Shown here piece by piece: positions 24,667-32,406 of a stretch of DNA of 49,972 nucleotides (positions are counted from its first letter, which is position 1; each line of letters starts with the position of its first letter). This stretch comes from JASMHC01 sp964476515 (GTDB lineage: Bacteria > Pseudomonadota > Alphaproteobacteria > Rhodobacterales > Rhodobacteraceae), in contig CAYZAY010000006.1 in the NCBI GenBank assembly GCA_964476515.1, forward strand, positions 1-49,972. Reading direction: 5' to 3'. A program made the position numbers and the translations under genes. The notes under the pieces are model-generated. The model saw only the letters and a program-made list of their open reading frames with translations, was not told where the DNA came from and made no database searches.

Positions 24667-25379
24667 CCCAACCCCTGTTCCGCGACGACGCCTATCTCAA
24701 AGAAGCCCCCGCAACGGTCGAGGCGATCAACGACCTCGGTGGAATCATTCTGGACAGCTCGATCTTCTACCCCACCGGCGGCGGCCAACCCGGCGACATA
24801 GGCCGCCTGAACTGGGACGGCGGCACCTGCGAAATCGTGACCACAGTGAAAGGCGACGACGACCAGATCGTCCTCGTCCCCGCCGAAGGCTCGGACCTGC
24901 CGGACGTCGGTGCTGTAGTTACCCAAGCCCTCGATTGGGACACCCGCTACCGCCTGATGCGCGTCCACACGGCTTTGCACTTGTTGTCGGTCGTCATCCC
25001 TTTGCCTGTGACAGGCGGTGCGATCTCAGCGGTCAAAGGTCGCTTGGATTTCGACATGCCGGATCACCCGGGTGAAAAAGAAGCGCTGGCCGCCAAACTT
25101 CAGGAACTCATCGACCGCGATCTGGAAGTCACCACCGACTGGATCACCGATGAAGAGCTTGAGGCCAATCCACAGATGGTCAAAACCATGTCCGTCAAGC
25201 CGCCGATGGGCTCTGGCAAAGTCCGCTTGGTCCGCATAGGGGCAGGGGACGTACAAGTCGATCTGCAACCCTGCGGAGGCACCCACATCGCCCGCACATC
25301 CGAGATTGGCAATTTCTCAATCGGCAAGATCGAGAAAAAGGGCCGGATGAACCGACGGGTGAATGTCCTCTTAGCCTAA
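24663..25379 (+). CDS. alanyl-tRNA editing protein AlaX
   Basis: 238-residue stand-alone homologue of the AlaRS editing domain; it hydrolyses Ser-tRNA(Ala) formed by mistake. Zinc ligands are visible as RVHTALHLL (H-x3-H) and PCGGTHIARTSEIG (C-x3-H). The N-terminal SIFYPTGGGQPGD is the AlaX/AlaRS signature. Length fits the medium-size AlaX-M class. It overlaps cysK by four bases (ATGA), so it belongs to the trg operon transcript. The palindromic repeat at 25380 follows its stop at once. Confidence 0.93.
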   Translation: MTQPLFRDDAYLKEAPATVEAINDLGGIILDSSIFYPTGGGQPGDIGRLNWDGGTCEIVTTVKGDDDQIVLVPAEGSDLPDVGAVVTQALDWDTRYRLMRVHTALHLLSVVIPLPVTGGAISAVKGRLDFDMPDHPGEKEALAAKLQELIDRDLEVTTDWITDEELEANPQMVKTMSVKPPMGSGKVRLVRIGAGDVQVDLQPCGGTHIARTSEIGNFSIGKIEKKGRMNRRVNVLLA

Positions 25380-25459
25380 CTGTCATCCCCGCGAAAGCGG
25401 GGACCCCCATCAACCAAGCGCCAGCCCAATGGAGATCCCTGCTTTCGCAGGGATGACAG
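25380..25459. repeat. REP-like double palindrome
   Basis: Two arms of 29 bases (25380-25408 and 25431-25459) are inverted copies with four differences, beginning CTGTCATCCC and ending GGGATGACAG. Each arm also folds on itself (CCCCGCGAAAGCGGGG; CCCTGCTTTCGCAGGG). This is a well-known class of intergenic palindrome in proteobacteria. It follows the alaX stop at once and could serve as a transcript end. Confidence 0.85.
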
Positions 25460-25470
25460 CTATCAAGCTC

Positions 25471-25494
25471 CGTAGGGTGGGTTTTCAACCCACC
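25471..25494. repeat. short palindromic repeat, copy 1
   Basis: CGTAGGGTGGGTT-TTC-AACCCACC: perfect 8-base arms GGTGGGTT/AACCCACC. A near-identical copy lies at 26498-26522; the two share CCGTAGGGTGGGTTT and bracket the desaturase gene in the same orientation. Confidence 0.8.
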
Positions 25495-25538
25495 AAACCC
25501 ATTGACCCATCCCCATTCTCCGCTCTAGCGTCACCTCC

Positions 25539-26515
25539 ATGACCTCACGCGAATGGAACCACACACCCGACGACCTTCCGCTTGCCGTGAACCCGCTGTT
25601 CCACTGGCCGCCTAACCCAAGGTCTGTCTTCCTTTGGTACTGGTCCGCTTGGTTCCCACTGTCGATCAACCTTGCAATCGTCGCTCTGGCCTACGCCGCT
25701 TATACCTACGTCGCCCCAACGCTGGATAAGGCTGCGACCCCCGGCCTCTGGATGCTCACCATCCTGATCCGCAATCTGATCCTGCTGACGATCCTCGCTC
25801 AGGGCCTCCACCTGATTTTCCACCGTAATAAGCTGCAAGGCACTGACCACAAATACGACCATAGGCCATTCCCGCGCCAAGGCCGTGTGTTCACTTTCAG
25901 CGACCAGTATATTGGGATAACCTTTTTTGGGCCCTCGCTTCAGGCGTCACGATCTGGAGCGCTTACGAATGTCTGATCTGGTGGGCGATGGCGAATGGCT
26001 ATGTGTCGGTCTGGCTCTGGTCCGACGGTTGGCTCTGGTTCCTCGCCGTCTTCTTCCTGATCCCCGTGTGGGAGAGCTTTTATTTCTACTGGATCCACCG
26101 GCTATTGCACACCAACCTCATGTACCGCTTCCACGCCCTTCACCACCGCAATACCGACATCGGTCCGTGGTCCGGTATGTCGATGCATCCCGTCGAGCAT
26201 CTTTTCTATTTTGGTACGGTCCTGATCTACTTTGTCGTCCCGACCCATCCGGTGCATATGATCTGCCATCTGATGTTCTATGCGCTGACCGCCGTCACCA
26301 CCCACACAGGGTTCGAAGGCGTCTGGGCGAAAGGGCGCAAACGCCTGCAGCTTGTAATGTTCCACCACCAAATGCACCACCGCAATTTTGAGGTGAACTA
26401 CGGCTCGCTTGATGTCCCGTGGGACAGATTCTTTGGCACTTTCCACGACGGCACGCCCGAGGGAAAAGCGATGATGAAGGAACGGTTAAAGGCACGCCGT
26501 AGGGTGGGTTTCTAA
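25539..26515 (+). pseudogene. sterol desaturase/fatty acid hydroxylase family gene with a frameshift
   Basis: Membrane di-iron oxygenase family. The first part (25539 to about 25915) ends in TFSDQYIG; the rest is read in the next frame from about 25925 as FWALASGVTIWSAYECLIWW and on to the stop at 26515. One missing base restores the whole, most simply GGGG instead of GGG at 25914-25916 (giving GDNLFWALASG). The histidine boxes are all in the second part: HRLLH, HALHHRN and HHQMHH, with four or so membrane segments overall. The last five codons (RRVGF) come from the palindromic repeat at 26498. Either a true pseudogene or a homopolymer sequencing error. Confidence 0.85.
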
Positions 26516-26522
26516 CCTACCG
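26498..26522. repeat. short palindromic repeat, copy 2
   Basis: CGTAGGGTGGGTTTCTAACCTACCG, arms GGTGGGTT/AACCTACC with one mismatch. It contains the stop codon and last codons of the desaturase frame and matches the copy at 25471. Confidence 0.8.
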
Positions 26523-26586
26523 TTCCTGCGTCGGGGCATTTGTACCGTTTCCATGTACAAATGTTACAAATGTCATCAAACGCCAA

Positions 26587-26618
26587 AGAAAAACGCCCGC
26601 AGTTTTCCACGGGCGGTT
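26587..26618 (-). terminator. rho-independent terminator of icd
   Basis: On the minus strand CCGCCCG-TGGAAAACTG-CGGGCG is followed by TTTTTCTTT (plus-strand arms 26594-26599 and 26610-26616). It lies about 20 bases past the icd stop. Confidence 0.85.
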
Positions 26619-26639
26619 TGTCATTTCTGAAAGCTGATA

Positions 26640-28853
26640 TCAGCCGATGATCGCGTTCAAAGTAGCGCTTGGGCGCATGACTTTGGCGACCTTTTCTGCG
26701 TCGGTGTGGAAGTATCCACCAAGGTCCGCTGCAGGGCCTTGGGCCGCTGCTAGCTCGGCTAGGATAGCTTCTTCTCCGTCGGCCAAGGCTTTGGCAACGC
26801 TGGCAAATTCCGCTGCGATGTCAGCGTCATCCGATTGTGCGGCAAGCGCTTCAGCCCAGTAACGTGCGAACCAATAGTGGCTGTCGCGGTTGTCTGGCTG
26901 GCCAACTTTGCGCGATGGCGAACGGTTGTCGTCAAGAATGCCCTGTGTGGCATCCTCTGCCGCGCGTCCAAAAACGCCAGCTTTGGCGTTACCCTTTGAA
27001 TCTGCAAGGAAATTAAAGCTCTCGCCAAGTGCGCAGAACTCACCCATCGAGTCCCAACGCAGGTGGCTTTCTTCAACCAACTGCTGAACGTGCTTGGGCG
27101 CAGACCCACCAGCGCCGGTTTCAAACAGGCCGCCACCGTTCATCAGCTTTACAATCGAAAGCATCTTAGCCGATGTGCCCAGTTCCAAGATTGGGAACAG
27201 GTCGGTCAGATAGTCACGCAGAACGTTGCCGGTGATGGCAATGCAGTCGTTGCCAGCCGTGATGGTTTTCAGCGACTGAGCGGTTGCTTCGCGTGGCGCC
27301 ATGATCTGAAAATTATCAGCAATACCAGCAGCTTGCAGTGCAGGCTTCACGTATTCGATCAGCTGTGCGTCATGGGCGCGATTGGCGTCAAGCCAGAAGA
27401 ACGACTCTGATCCGGTCAGGCGTTGACGGTCCATTGCAAGCTCGATCCAGTTCTCGATCGGGGCTTTTTTCACGGTGCAAGAGCGCCAGATGTCACCGGC
27501 CTCAACGTCGTGTGAGTGCAGGGTTTTGCCATTGGCCAGCACGATGCGGATCGCGCCGTCAGCAGGGGCTTCGAACGTTGTGGGGTGGGACCCGTATTCT
27601 TCAGCCTTTTGCGCCATTAGGCCAACATTGGCTACAGCGCCTGCGGTCGTGACGTCTAACGCGCCGTTTTCTTTGAAGAAATTGATGGTTTCATCATAGA
27701 TGGTCGAATAGCAGCGATCAGGGATCACGCAATTGGTGTCACCCTTGTTGCCAGCTTCGTCCCAGCCTTTACCACCCGCGCGGATCACAGCCGGCATCGA
27801 AGCGTCGATGATGACGTCAGATGGGACGTGCAGGTTGGTGATGCCTTTATCGCTGTCGACCATATACATCGAAGGACGGTCCAAAGCGTCAATTTCTGCT
27901 TTGATTTCAGTGGCATTTGCCATTCCGTCAATCACATCCAGAACCGCACCCAGGCCAGAATTAGGAGACCCACCGGCAGCAGCAATCGCAGCGCCGTGGT
28001 TGTCCCAAACCGAACCGAGCCATGCTTTGACCGCGTGGCCAAAGATGATTGGGTCCGAAACCTTCATCATGGTTGCTTTCATGTGAAGCGAGAACATGGT
28101 GCCGTCGGCTTTGGTGTCCTCAATAGCGCCTGCTAGGAACGAAGACAGGGCTTTAGCAGACAGGAACGACGCGTCTGCAATGGTGCCTTCTTCCAGTGGC
28201 CAGCCGTCTTTCAGTGTGGTGGTTGACCCGTCGTTACCGACGAATTCGATTTTCGCGTCACCTGCTTGGGCGGCAGAAATGGTTGCCGAAACTTCGTTTG
28301 CGTAAAAGTCATTGCCCGGCATCGAGCTGACTTTGGTTTTGCTGTCGGATGCCCATGCGCCCATAGAATGCGGGTTGTTCTGGGCGTAGTTCTTGACGGC
28401 TTTTGCCGAGCGGCGGTCCGAGTTGCCTTCGCGAAGGACAGGGTTCACAGCCGAGCCTTTGATAGTGTCGTAGCGGGCGCGAACGGCTTTTTCTTCATCG
28501 CTTTGAGGGTCTTCAGGATAGTTCGGGATATCGTAGCCCTGGCTCTGAAGTTCTTCGACTGCGGCTACCAACTGTGGAACCGAAGCCGAGATGTTTGGCA
28601 GCTTGATGACGTTTGCATCCGGTGTTTTCACCAGCACGCCCAATTCAGCCAGATCGTCAGATTGGCGCTGCGCGTCTGTCAGGTTTTCCGGGAAAGTCGA
28701 AATGATGCGACCAGCAAGCGAGATGTCTTTGGTGCCGACCGAGACACCAGCCGAAGCCGCGAATTTGCGGACGATTGGCAAAAGCGATGCGCTTGCCAGC
28801 TCGGGGGCTTCGTCGACGATTGTGTAGAGAATATCGGCTGTCTTATCTGCCAT
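26640..28853 (-). CDS. icd: NADP-dependent isocitrate dehydrogenase, monomeric type
   Basis: TCA-cycle enzyme converting isocitrate to 2-oxoglutarate with NADP. 737 residues, the length of the monomeric class (about 740) rather than the 45-kDa dimeric class. Typical blocks: ILYTIVDEAPELASASLLPIV at the N-terminus, GSAVNPVLREGNSDRR (substrate binding), SLHMKATMMKVSDPIIFGH and DNRSPSRKVGQPDNRDSHY near the C-terminus. The start chosen is ATG 28853; a GTG three codons earlier sits too near the AAGG. It has its own terminator and marks the left border of the sulfur locus. Confidence 0.96.
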   Translation of the reverse strand: MADKTADILYTIVDEAPELASASLLPIVRKFAASAGVSVGTKDISLAGRIISTFPENLTDAQRQSDDLAELGVLVKTPDANVIKLPNISASVPQLVAAVEELQSQGYDIPNYPEDPQSDEEKAVRARYDTIKGSAVNPVLREGNSDRRSAKAVKNYAQNNPHSMGAWASDSKTKVSSMPGNDFYANEVSATISAAQAGDAKIEFVGNDGSTTTLKDGWPLEEGTIADASFLSAKALSSFLAGAIEDTKADGTMFSLHMKATMMKVSDPIIFGHAVKAWLGSVWDNHGAAIAAAGGSPNSGLGAVLDVIDGMANATEIKAEIDALDRPSMYMVDSDKGITNLHVPSDVIIDASMPAVIRAGGKGWDEAGNKGDTNCVIPDRCYSTIYDETINFFKENGALDVTTAGAVANVGLMAQKAEEYGSHPTTFEAPADGAIRIVLANGKTLHSHDVEAGDIWRSCTVKKAPIENWIELAMDRQRLTGSESFFWLDANRAHDAQLIEYVKPALQAAGIADNFQIMAPREATAQSLKTITAGNDCIAITGNVLRDYLTDLFPILELGTSAKMLSIVKLMNGGGLFETGAGGSAPKHVQQLVEESHLRWDSMGEFCALGESFNFLADSKGNAKAGVFGRAAEDATQGILDDNRSPSRKVGQPDNRDSHYWFARYWAEALAAQSDDADIAAEFASVAKALADGEEAILAELAAAQGPAADLGGYFHTDAEKVAKVMRPSATLNAIIG

Positions 28854-29224
28854 CTTTTTCACGACCTTTCAGCGTTCATTACGAGGCTATTTTCATAGCA
28901 AAGCAGCGGGAAGCTGCGTTAGGTTTTATTCGGCATACATTGGTATACCGAAATTGATATGCCTGCTTCTAGGAGTGTTTGAAGGTGGACGCAAGACAAT
29001 TCAAGCCAGTTTACCGGTGAAAAATAGCCGCATTACAGAGTCATGATTGCGAGAGTTATGTTTGCAGCGATTCAAAATGTGTGGGTTTGAACGCAAAAGA
29101 GGTCAAATGAAGGGTAATTCGGACGAACACCCTTCTATTATTCGTGTTTTATCTATGCATGCGAAGAATTGAATGCTATAAACATTCCAATTTACAGATA
29201 AGCGCGCGTTCAGGGGAGGACATC
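28854..29224. promoter_or_regulatory. 371-base regulatory gap between icd and dsrE2
   Basis: No gene is seen here. It must hold both divergent promoters. Dyads: GCTAT-TTTC-ATAGC (28886-28899) near icd; CGGCATAC-ATTG-GTATACCG (28931-28950), 8-base arms with one mismatch and a GGTATACC core like GntR-type sites; and GAAGGGT...ACCCTTC (29109-29135), with TTCG/CGAA nested inside. The base composition is clearly A/T-richer than the flanking genes. Confidence 0.55.
29174..29187 (+). promoter_or_regulatory. possible extended -10 of dsrE2
   Basis: TGCTATAAA (29174-29182) fits an extended -10 and would give a leader of about 35 bases. It is the centre of the small dyad GAATG-CTATAAA-CATTC (29171-29187), so a repressor could sit directly on it. 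No clear -35. Confidence 0.35.
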
Positions 29225-29728
29225 ATGCTTGATACTGGCGAACTGGAAAATGCAAAGAGTATGTCGATCATTGTGACCAAAGGGTCTCTTGATTGGGCAT
29301 ACCCACCTTTTATTCTTGCAACGACGGCTGCGGCTATGGATGTGGACGTTACGATGTTCTTCACATTTTACGGTCTTCCGCTGTTGAAAAAGGATTTGAA
29401 CCTGAAGTTCACTCCGCTCGGTAACCCGGCGATGGAAATGCCAATGATGGGTGGCCATATGGCAATGCCGAACGTGGTTGGTATGATCCCGGGTGTTGGC
29501 GCAATGGCCGGTGGGATGATGAAAAACCTCATCAAGAAAAAAGGCGTCGCGTCAATTCCTGAGCTTCGTGAAGCTGCGGTTGAATCAGACGTGAAGATGA
29601 TCGGGTGCCAGATGACACTTGATCTGTTCGAATATGATCGTGCGGATATGATCGAAGAAATGGAAATCGGCGGTGCAGCGACCTACATGGAAAAAGCGCT
29701 GAAAGCCGACGTTAACCTGTTTATTTAA
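29225..29728 (+). CDS. dsrE2: DsrE2-family sulfur-transfer-associated protein
   Basis: 167-residue member of the DsrE/F-like superfamily, DsrE2 branch, found beside tusA in sulfur oxidisers. The ATG at 29225 has GGGGAGGA five bases upstream. Two hydrophobic stretches (about residues 30-55 and a Gly/Met-rich 85-105) suggest membrane contact. The conserved cysteine is in VKMIGCQMTLDLFEY and the N-terminal SMSIIVTKGSLDWAYPPFILA is characteristic. In A. vinosum the neighbours rhodanese, TusA and DsrE2 form a unit feeding sulfur to the Dsr pathway; here the rhodanese is missing. Followed by tusA after 29 bases. Confidence 0.9.
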   Translation: MLDTGELENAKSMSIIVTKGSLDWAYPPFILATTAAAMDVDVTMFFTFYGLPLLKKDLNLKFTPLGNPAMEMPMMGGHMAMPNVVGMIPGVGAMAGGMMKNLIKKKGVASIPELREAAVESDVKMIGCQMTLDLFEYDRADMIEEMEIGGAATYMEKALKADVNLFI

Positions 29729-29757
29729 TACGCTCAGATTTCGTAGAGGAGACAAAT

Positions 29758-29982
29758 ATGGCGGATCAACTGTTGGACGCAAAGGGGCTGAACTGCCCGC
29801 TTCCAATCCTTAAGGCTAAGAAAGCCCTAAAGGGCATGTCATCGGGTCAGGTGCTTGGGATTGAATCGACCGATCCGGGTTCCGTGGCAGATTTCGCGGC
29901 TTTCTGTAATCAGACCGGCAACGAACTGATGAGCTCGGGCAGCGAAGGCGATGTCTACAAGTTCGAGATCAAAAAGAACTGA
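29758..29982 (+). CDS. tusA: sulfur carrier protein TusA
   Basis: 74-residue cytoplasmic sulfane-sulfur carrier. The persulfide cysteine is Cys13 in the LNCPLPILKAKK motif (C-P-x-P). It hands sulfur to DsrE of the DsrEFH complex in sulfur oxidisers. GGAGA precedes the ATG by six bases. Co-transcribed with dsrE2 and ended by the hairpin at 30007-30036, facing the end of dsrN. Confidence 0.96.
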   Translation: MADQLLDAKGLNCPLPILKAKKALKGMSSGQVLGIESTDPGSVADFAAFCNQTGNELMSSGSEGDVYKFEIKKN

Positions 29983-30006
29983 TTTCGGATTGACCCGAAG
30001 ATTTGG

Positions 30007-30036
30007 ACCCCGGCAATTTTGTCGGGGTTTATTTTT
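30007..30036 (+). terminator. rho-independent terminator of dsrE2-tusA
   Basis: ACCCCGGCA / TGTCGGGGT (30007-30015 with 30020-30028), nine pairs including one G-U, 4-base loop, followed by TTTATTTTTT. The last bases overlap the 3' end of dsrN, so it separates two convergent transcripts. Confidence 0.92.
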
Positions 30037-31393
30037 TGCTTTTCACAAATTCCAGGAAATCAAAGACCCAAGGGTTTGCTTCGGTGTGCCGTTGGTGGAT
30101 GAAACCGGCCAGCGTGTTGGCTTTTAGGTAGCCGTCGTTTTTGCCATCGGTCCCGTACCCCCGTTTCACATCTCGGCAGGATATGGTTTCGTTGGCCTCG
30201 GTCACGCGTGCGTAATGGAATTCATGCGCGTTTAGATCTGGTGACGGGCCCCAAGGATGGTTGTCATTGCGCGAAAATCGGACGTACCCCCGACCCAAGG
30301 GTTTGGGTTGCATATCGGTTTTAGTGTCGAAGAAACCGACCATATCGGCGGTCTGGTCCTTCCATTTGAGAGAACTGCACAAATACATCAACCCACCGCA
30401 TTCGGCGTAACAGGGCAATCCATTGCCAAGCTTTTGCCGGATCGCGTTTCGGATGCTGGTATTTGCCTGAAGTGCATGCATCTGCGTTTCGGGGAATCCG
30501 CCACCGATGAAAAGTCCATCAACCGCGGGCAGGGTGTGATCGTTGATTGTGTCGATAGGGACAAGCGTGGCCCCAGCGGTTTTGAACGCTTCAAGGTCGT
30601 CGGCGTAGTAAAAGCCAAACGCTGCATCGGTCGCGATCCCGATCCGTAGACCGCTGCAATCTGGGAACTCGGTTTGGGGACCGTTTGGGGCTGACAGTGA
30701 CGGCGCGTCGCCAGCAATCCCACGAAGGCGAGCCAGATCGACCTGTTCGGACACCAGATAGGATACGAGATCCAACCAGTGGTCCGTCTCAGGGTTTTCC
30801 GCAGGTGTAATCAGCCCGAGATGCCGTTCGGCTATATCCATATCAGGCGTCCGACGGATTGCGCCAAGTACCGGAATGTCTGTGTAAGTTTCGACCGCTT
30901 GTTGAAGCTTGCCAGCGTGTCGCGGGCCCCCTGTACGGTTCAGGATTACGCCCGCGATTTTCACATCTGGATCGAAGGTCTGATACCCAAGCAGCAGCGG
31001 TGCAATGCCTCGGGTCATGCCGACCGTGTCGATCACTAGAATGACAGGTGCCTCAAGCAGCTTTGCCAGTTCGGCGTTGCTGTCAGACCCATCCGGATTG
31101 ATGCCGTCAAACAACCCCTTGTTAGCCTCAACAATTGACAGGTCCCGCCCGTCCGCGCGGGATGTATAGAGCCGCAATAATTCGTCATGCCCCATCGTGT
31201 TGAAGTCTAGGTTGTAGCACGGGTTGCCGCTGGCAGAGCTTAGCCAAAGAGGGTCGATATAGTCGGGGCCTTTTTTGAAGCTTCCGAAATTCAGACCTTG
31301 TTTTGAGAATGCCCGCGCCAATCCGGCAGAAACAACAGTTTTTCCTGACGACTTATGCGCCGCTGAAATCATAAAGCGGGGAAGGGTGGTCAT
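30029..31393 (-). CDS. dsrN: DsrN, siroheme amidase (cobyrinate a,c-diamide synthase family)
   Basis: 454 residues of the CobB/CbiA family. ATP-dependent ligase with an N-terminal P-loop (MISAAHKSSGKTVVSAGL, residues 8-25), a KKGPDYIDPLW block and a C-terminal class I glutamine amidotransferase domain with its nucleophile in CYAECGGLMYL (about residue 335). In dsr operons this protein is thought to convert siroheme to siroamide for DsrAB, with glutamine as amide donor. Cobalamin synthesis is the alternative, but no cob genes are near and the operon position settles the call. The start overlaps the upstream stop by four bases. Confidence 0.92.
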   Translation of the reverse strand: MTTLPRFMISAAHKSSGKTVVSAGLARAFSKQGLNFGSFKKGPDYIDPLWLSSASGNPCYNLDFNTMGHDELLRLYTSRADGRDLSIVEANKGLFDGINPDGSDSNAELAKLLEAPVILVIDTVGMTRGIAPLLLGYQTFDPDVKIAGVILNRTGGPRHAGKLQQAVETYTDIPVLGAIRRTPDMDIAERHLGLITPAENPETDHWLDLVSYLVSEQVDLARLRGIAGDAPSLSAPNGPQTEFPDCSGLRIGIATDAAFGFYYADDLEAFKTAGATLVPIDTINDHTLPAVDGLFIGGGFPETQMHALQANTSIRNAIRQKLGNGLPCYAECGGLMYLCSSLKWKDQTADMVGFFDTKTDMQPKPLGRGYVRFSRNDNHPWGPSPDLNAHEFHYARVTEANETISCRDVKRGYGTDGKNDGYLKANTLAGFIHQRHTEANPWVFDFLEFVKSKK

Positions 31394-32400
31394 TTCCTTG
31401 GCAGGAAGTCTTTATCCCTGCTGTCCCAGATGTCAGCCGCCATTGCCTGAGCGGCATCGATGCTGTCCGCTTTGCCCATTGTGCGCAGAGTGACAGCGAT
31501 GGTGCCGATAACCGACGCTAGCGCGTAGTCGTCATTAAGCTGACCGTTCCATAGCTGTAACAGGCGCGAGGGGTCCATTTCTTCGTCCGGCGGTTGGTGG
31601 CCGTTTTCCAGCTGCTGTGGCCAAGTTTCGACGATGGGTTCGTCGCTGCCGTCCAGCATCCAAACAGGGGTAGGTTTGTTTGGACGACGTTCGATTTCAC
31701 CGCCTTCGCCTCGGAATACAGACATACGCGGTTGTCCAAGAGTTTGGGCAGCACCGGCGTGGATGTCCATAAACCCACGATGGAAGATGCCCTGCATCAT
31801 GGTTCCGGCGTTAAACGGGTTCAACATGCGGCTGAACGTGTGAACGGGTGAACGTAGCCCAAAGACGGGGCGCAGCTCGATCATCTCTCGCAGGCGTGGA
31901 CTGAGAACTTCGAGAGGGATGTAGGCAAAGCCAGTGTCGCGCACAGTATCCGCAGCTTCCTGCAGCGAACTGGCGACGGGCAGGCCAAACAATTCGATAA
32001 TTTCACGGGTATACAGGCGTCCGGGGGTATGGCCTTCGGTGCCGTGCAAAGTCACCTTGTAGCCCGCGTTCACCAAAGCCATCACTGATAGGATAAACCA
32101 CGGCAACTGGATGCGCTTGCCTGCATAGGACGACCAGTCGATATCAACCTTAGGCAGGTCAGCAGGCAGATTGTAAAGCGTCTTTGCCGCCGCTGCGAAG
32201 CCCGCGATTTCATCCGGCCCTTCTTCTTTCAGACGCAAAAGCATCAGGAAAGCACCAAGCTGTTCGGGAAGAACTTCGCCCCGTAGCACCATACCCATCG
32301 CTTCGAACGCCTCGTCATAGGTTAGGTGGCGTTGCTTGGTTTTGCCCCGTCCGAGAATAGCTACGAAACGGGCAAACGGGTGCGGAGTTTGGGCGGTCAT
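31390..32400 (-). CDS. TrpD2-like protein (anthranilate phosphoribosyltransferase fold) inside the dsr operon
   Basis: 336 residues of the 'glycosyl transferase family' related to E. coli YbiB/TrpD2, homologues of TrpD that bind nucleic acid and lack TrpD activity. Recognisable are RHLTYDEAFEAMGMVLRGEV, LRLKEEGPDEIAGFAAA, KVTLHGTEGHTPGRLYT and RPVFGLRSPVHTFSRMLNP. The gene lies six bases after dsrP and overlaps dsrN by four, so it is a full member of the operon. As I recall, relatives in Rhodobacterales also occur beside nitrite/siroheme genes, which would fit a role around siroheme or its enzymes (inference). It is not part of the classical dsr set. Confidence 0.8.
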   Translation of the reverse strand: MTAQTPHPFARFVAILGRGKTKQRHLTYDEAFEAMGMVLRGEVLPEQLGAFLMLLRLKEEGPDEIAGFAAAAKTLYNLPADLPKVDIDWSSYAGKRIQLPWFILSVMALVNAGYKVTLHGTEGHTPGRLYTREIIELFGLPVASSLQEAADTVRDTGFAYIPLEVLSPRLREMIELRPVFGLRSPVHTFSRMLNPFNAGTMMQGIFHRGFMDIHAGAAQTLGQPRMSVFRGEGGEIERRPNKPTPVWMLDGSDEPIVETWPQQLENGHQPPDEEMDPSRLLQLWNGQLNDDYALASVIGTIAVTLRTMGKADSIDAAQAMAADIWDSRDKDFLPRK

Positions 32401-32406
32401 CGGGTT

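Noticed and set aside
25380..25494. Repeated sequences that might be a CRISPR array
   Set aside because: They are inverted, not direct, repeats without regular spacers; they fit REP-type palindromes.
28266..28898. 210-codon plus-strand open frame opposite the start of icd
   Set aside because: It mirrors the conserved icd coding frame; composition (Arg, Phe, Val, Cys) is that of a shadow frame and there is no ribosome site.
29225..29982. dsrE2-tusA as part of an sHdr (heterodisulfide-reductase-like) pathway
   Set aside because: No hdrC1B1AhypC2B2 or lbpA genes are present; full dsr genes are.
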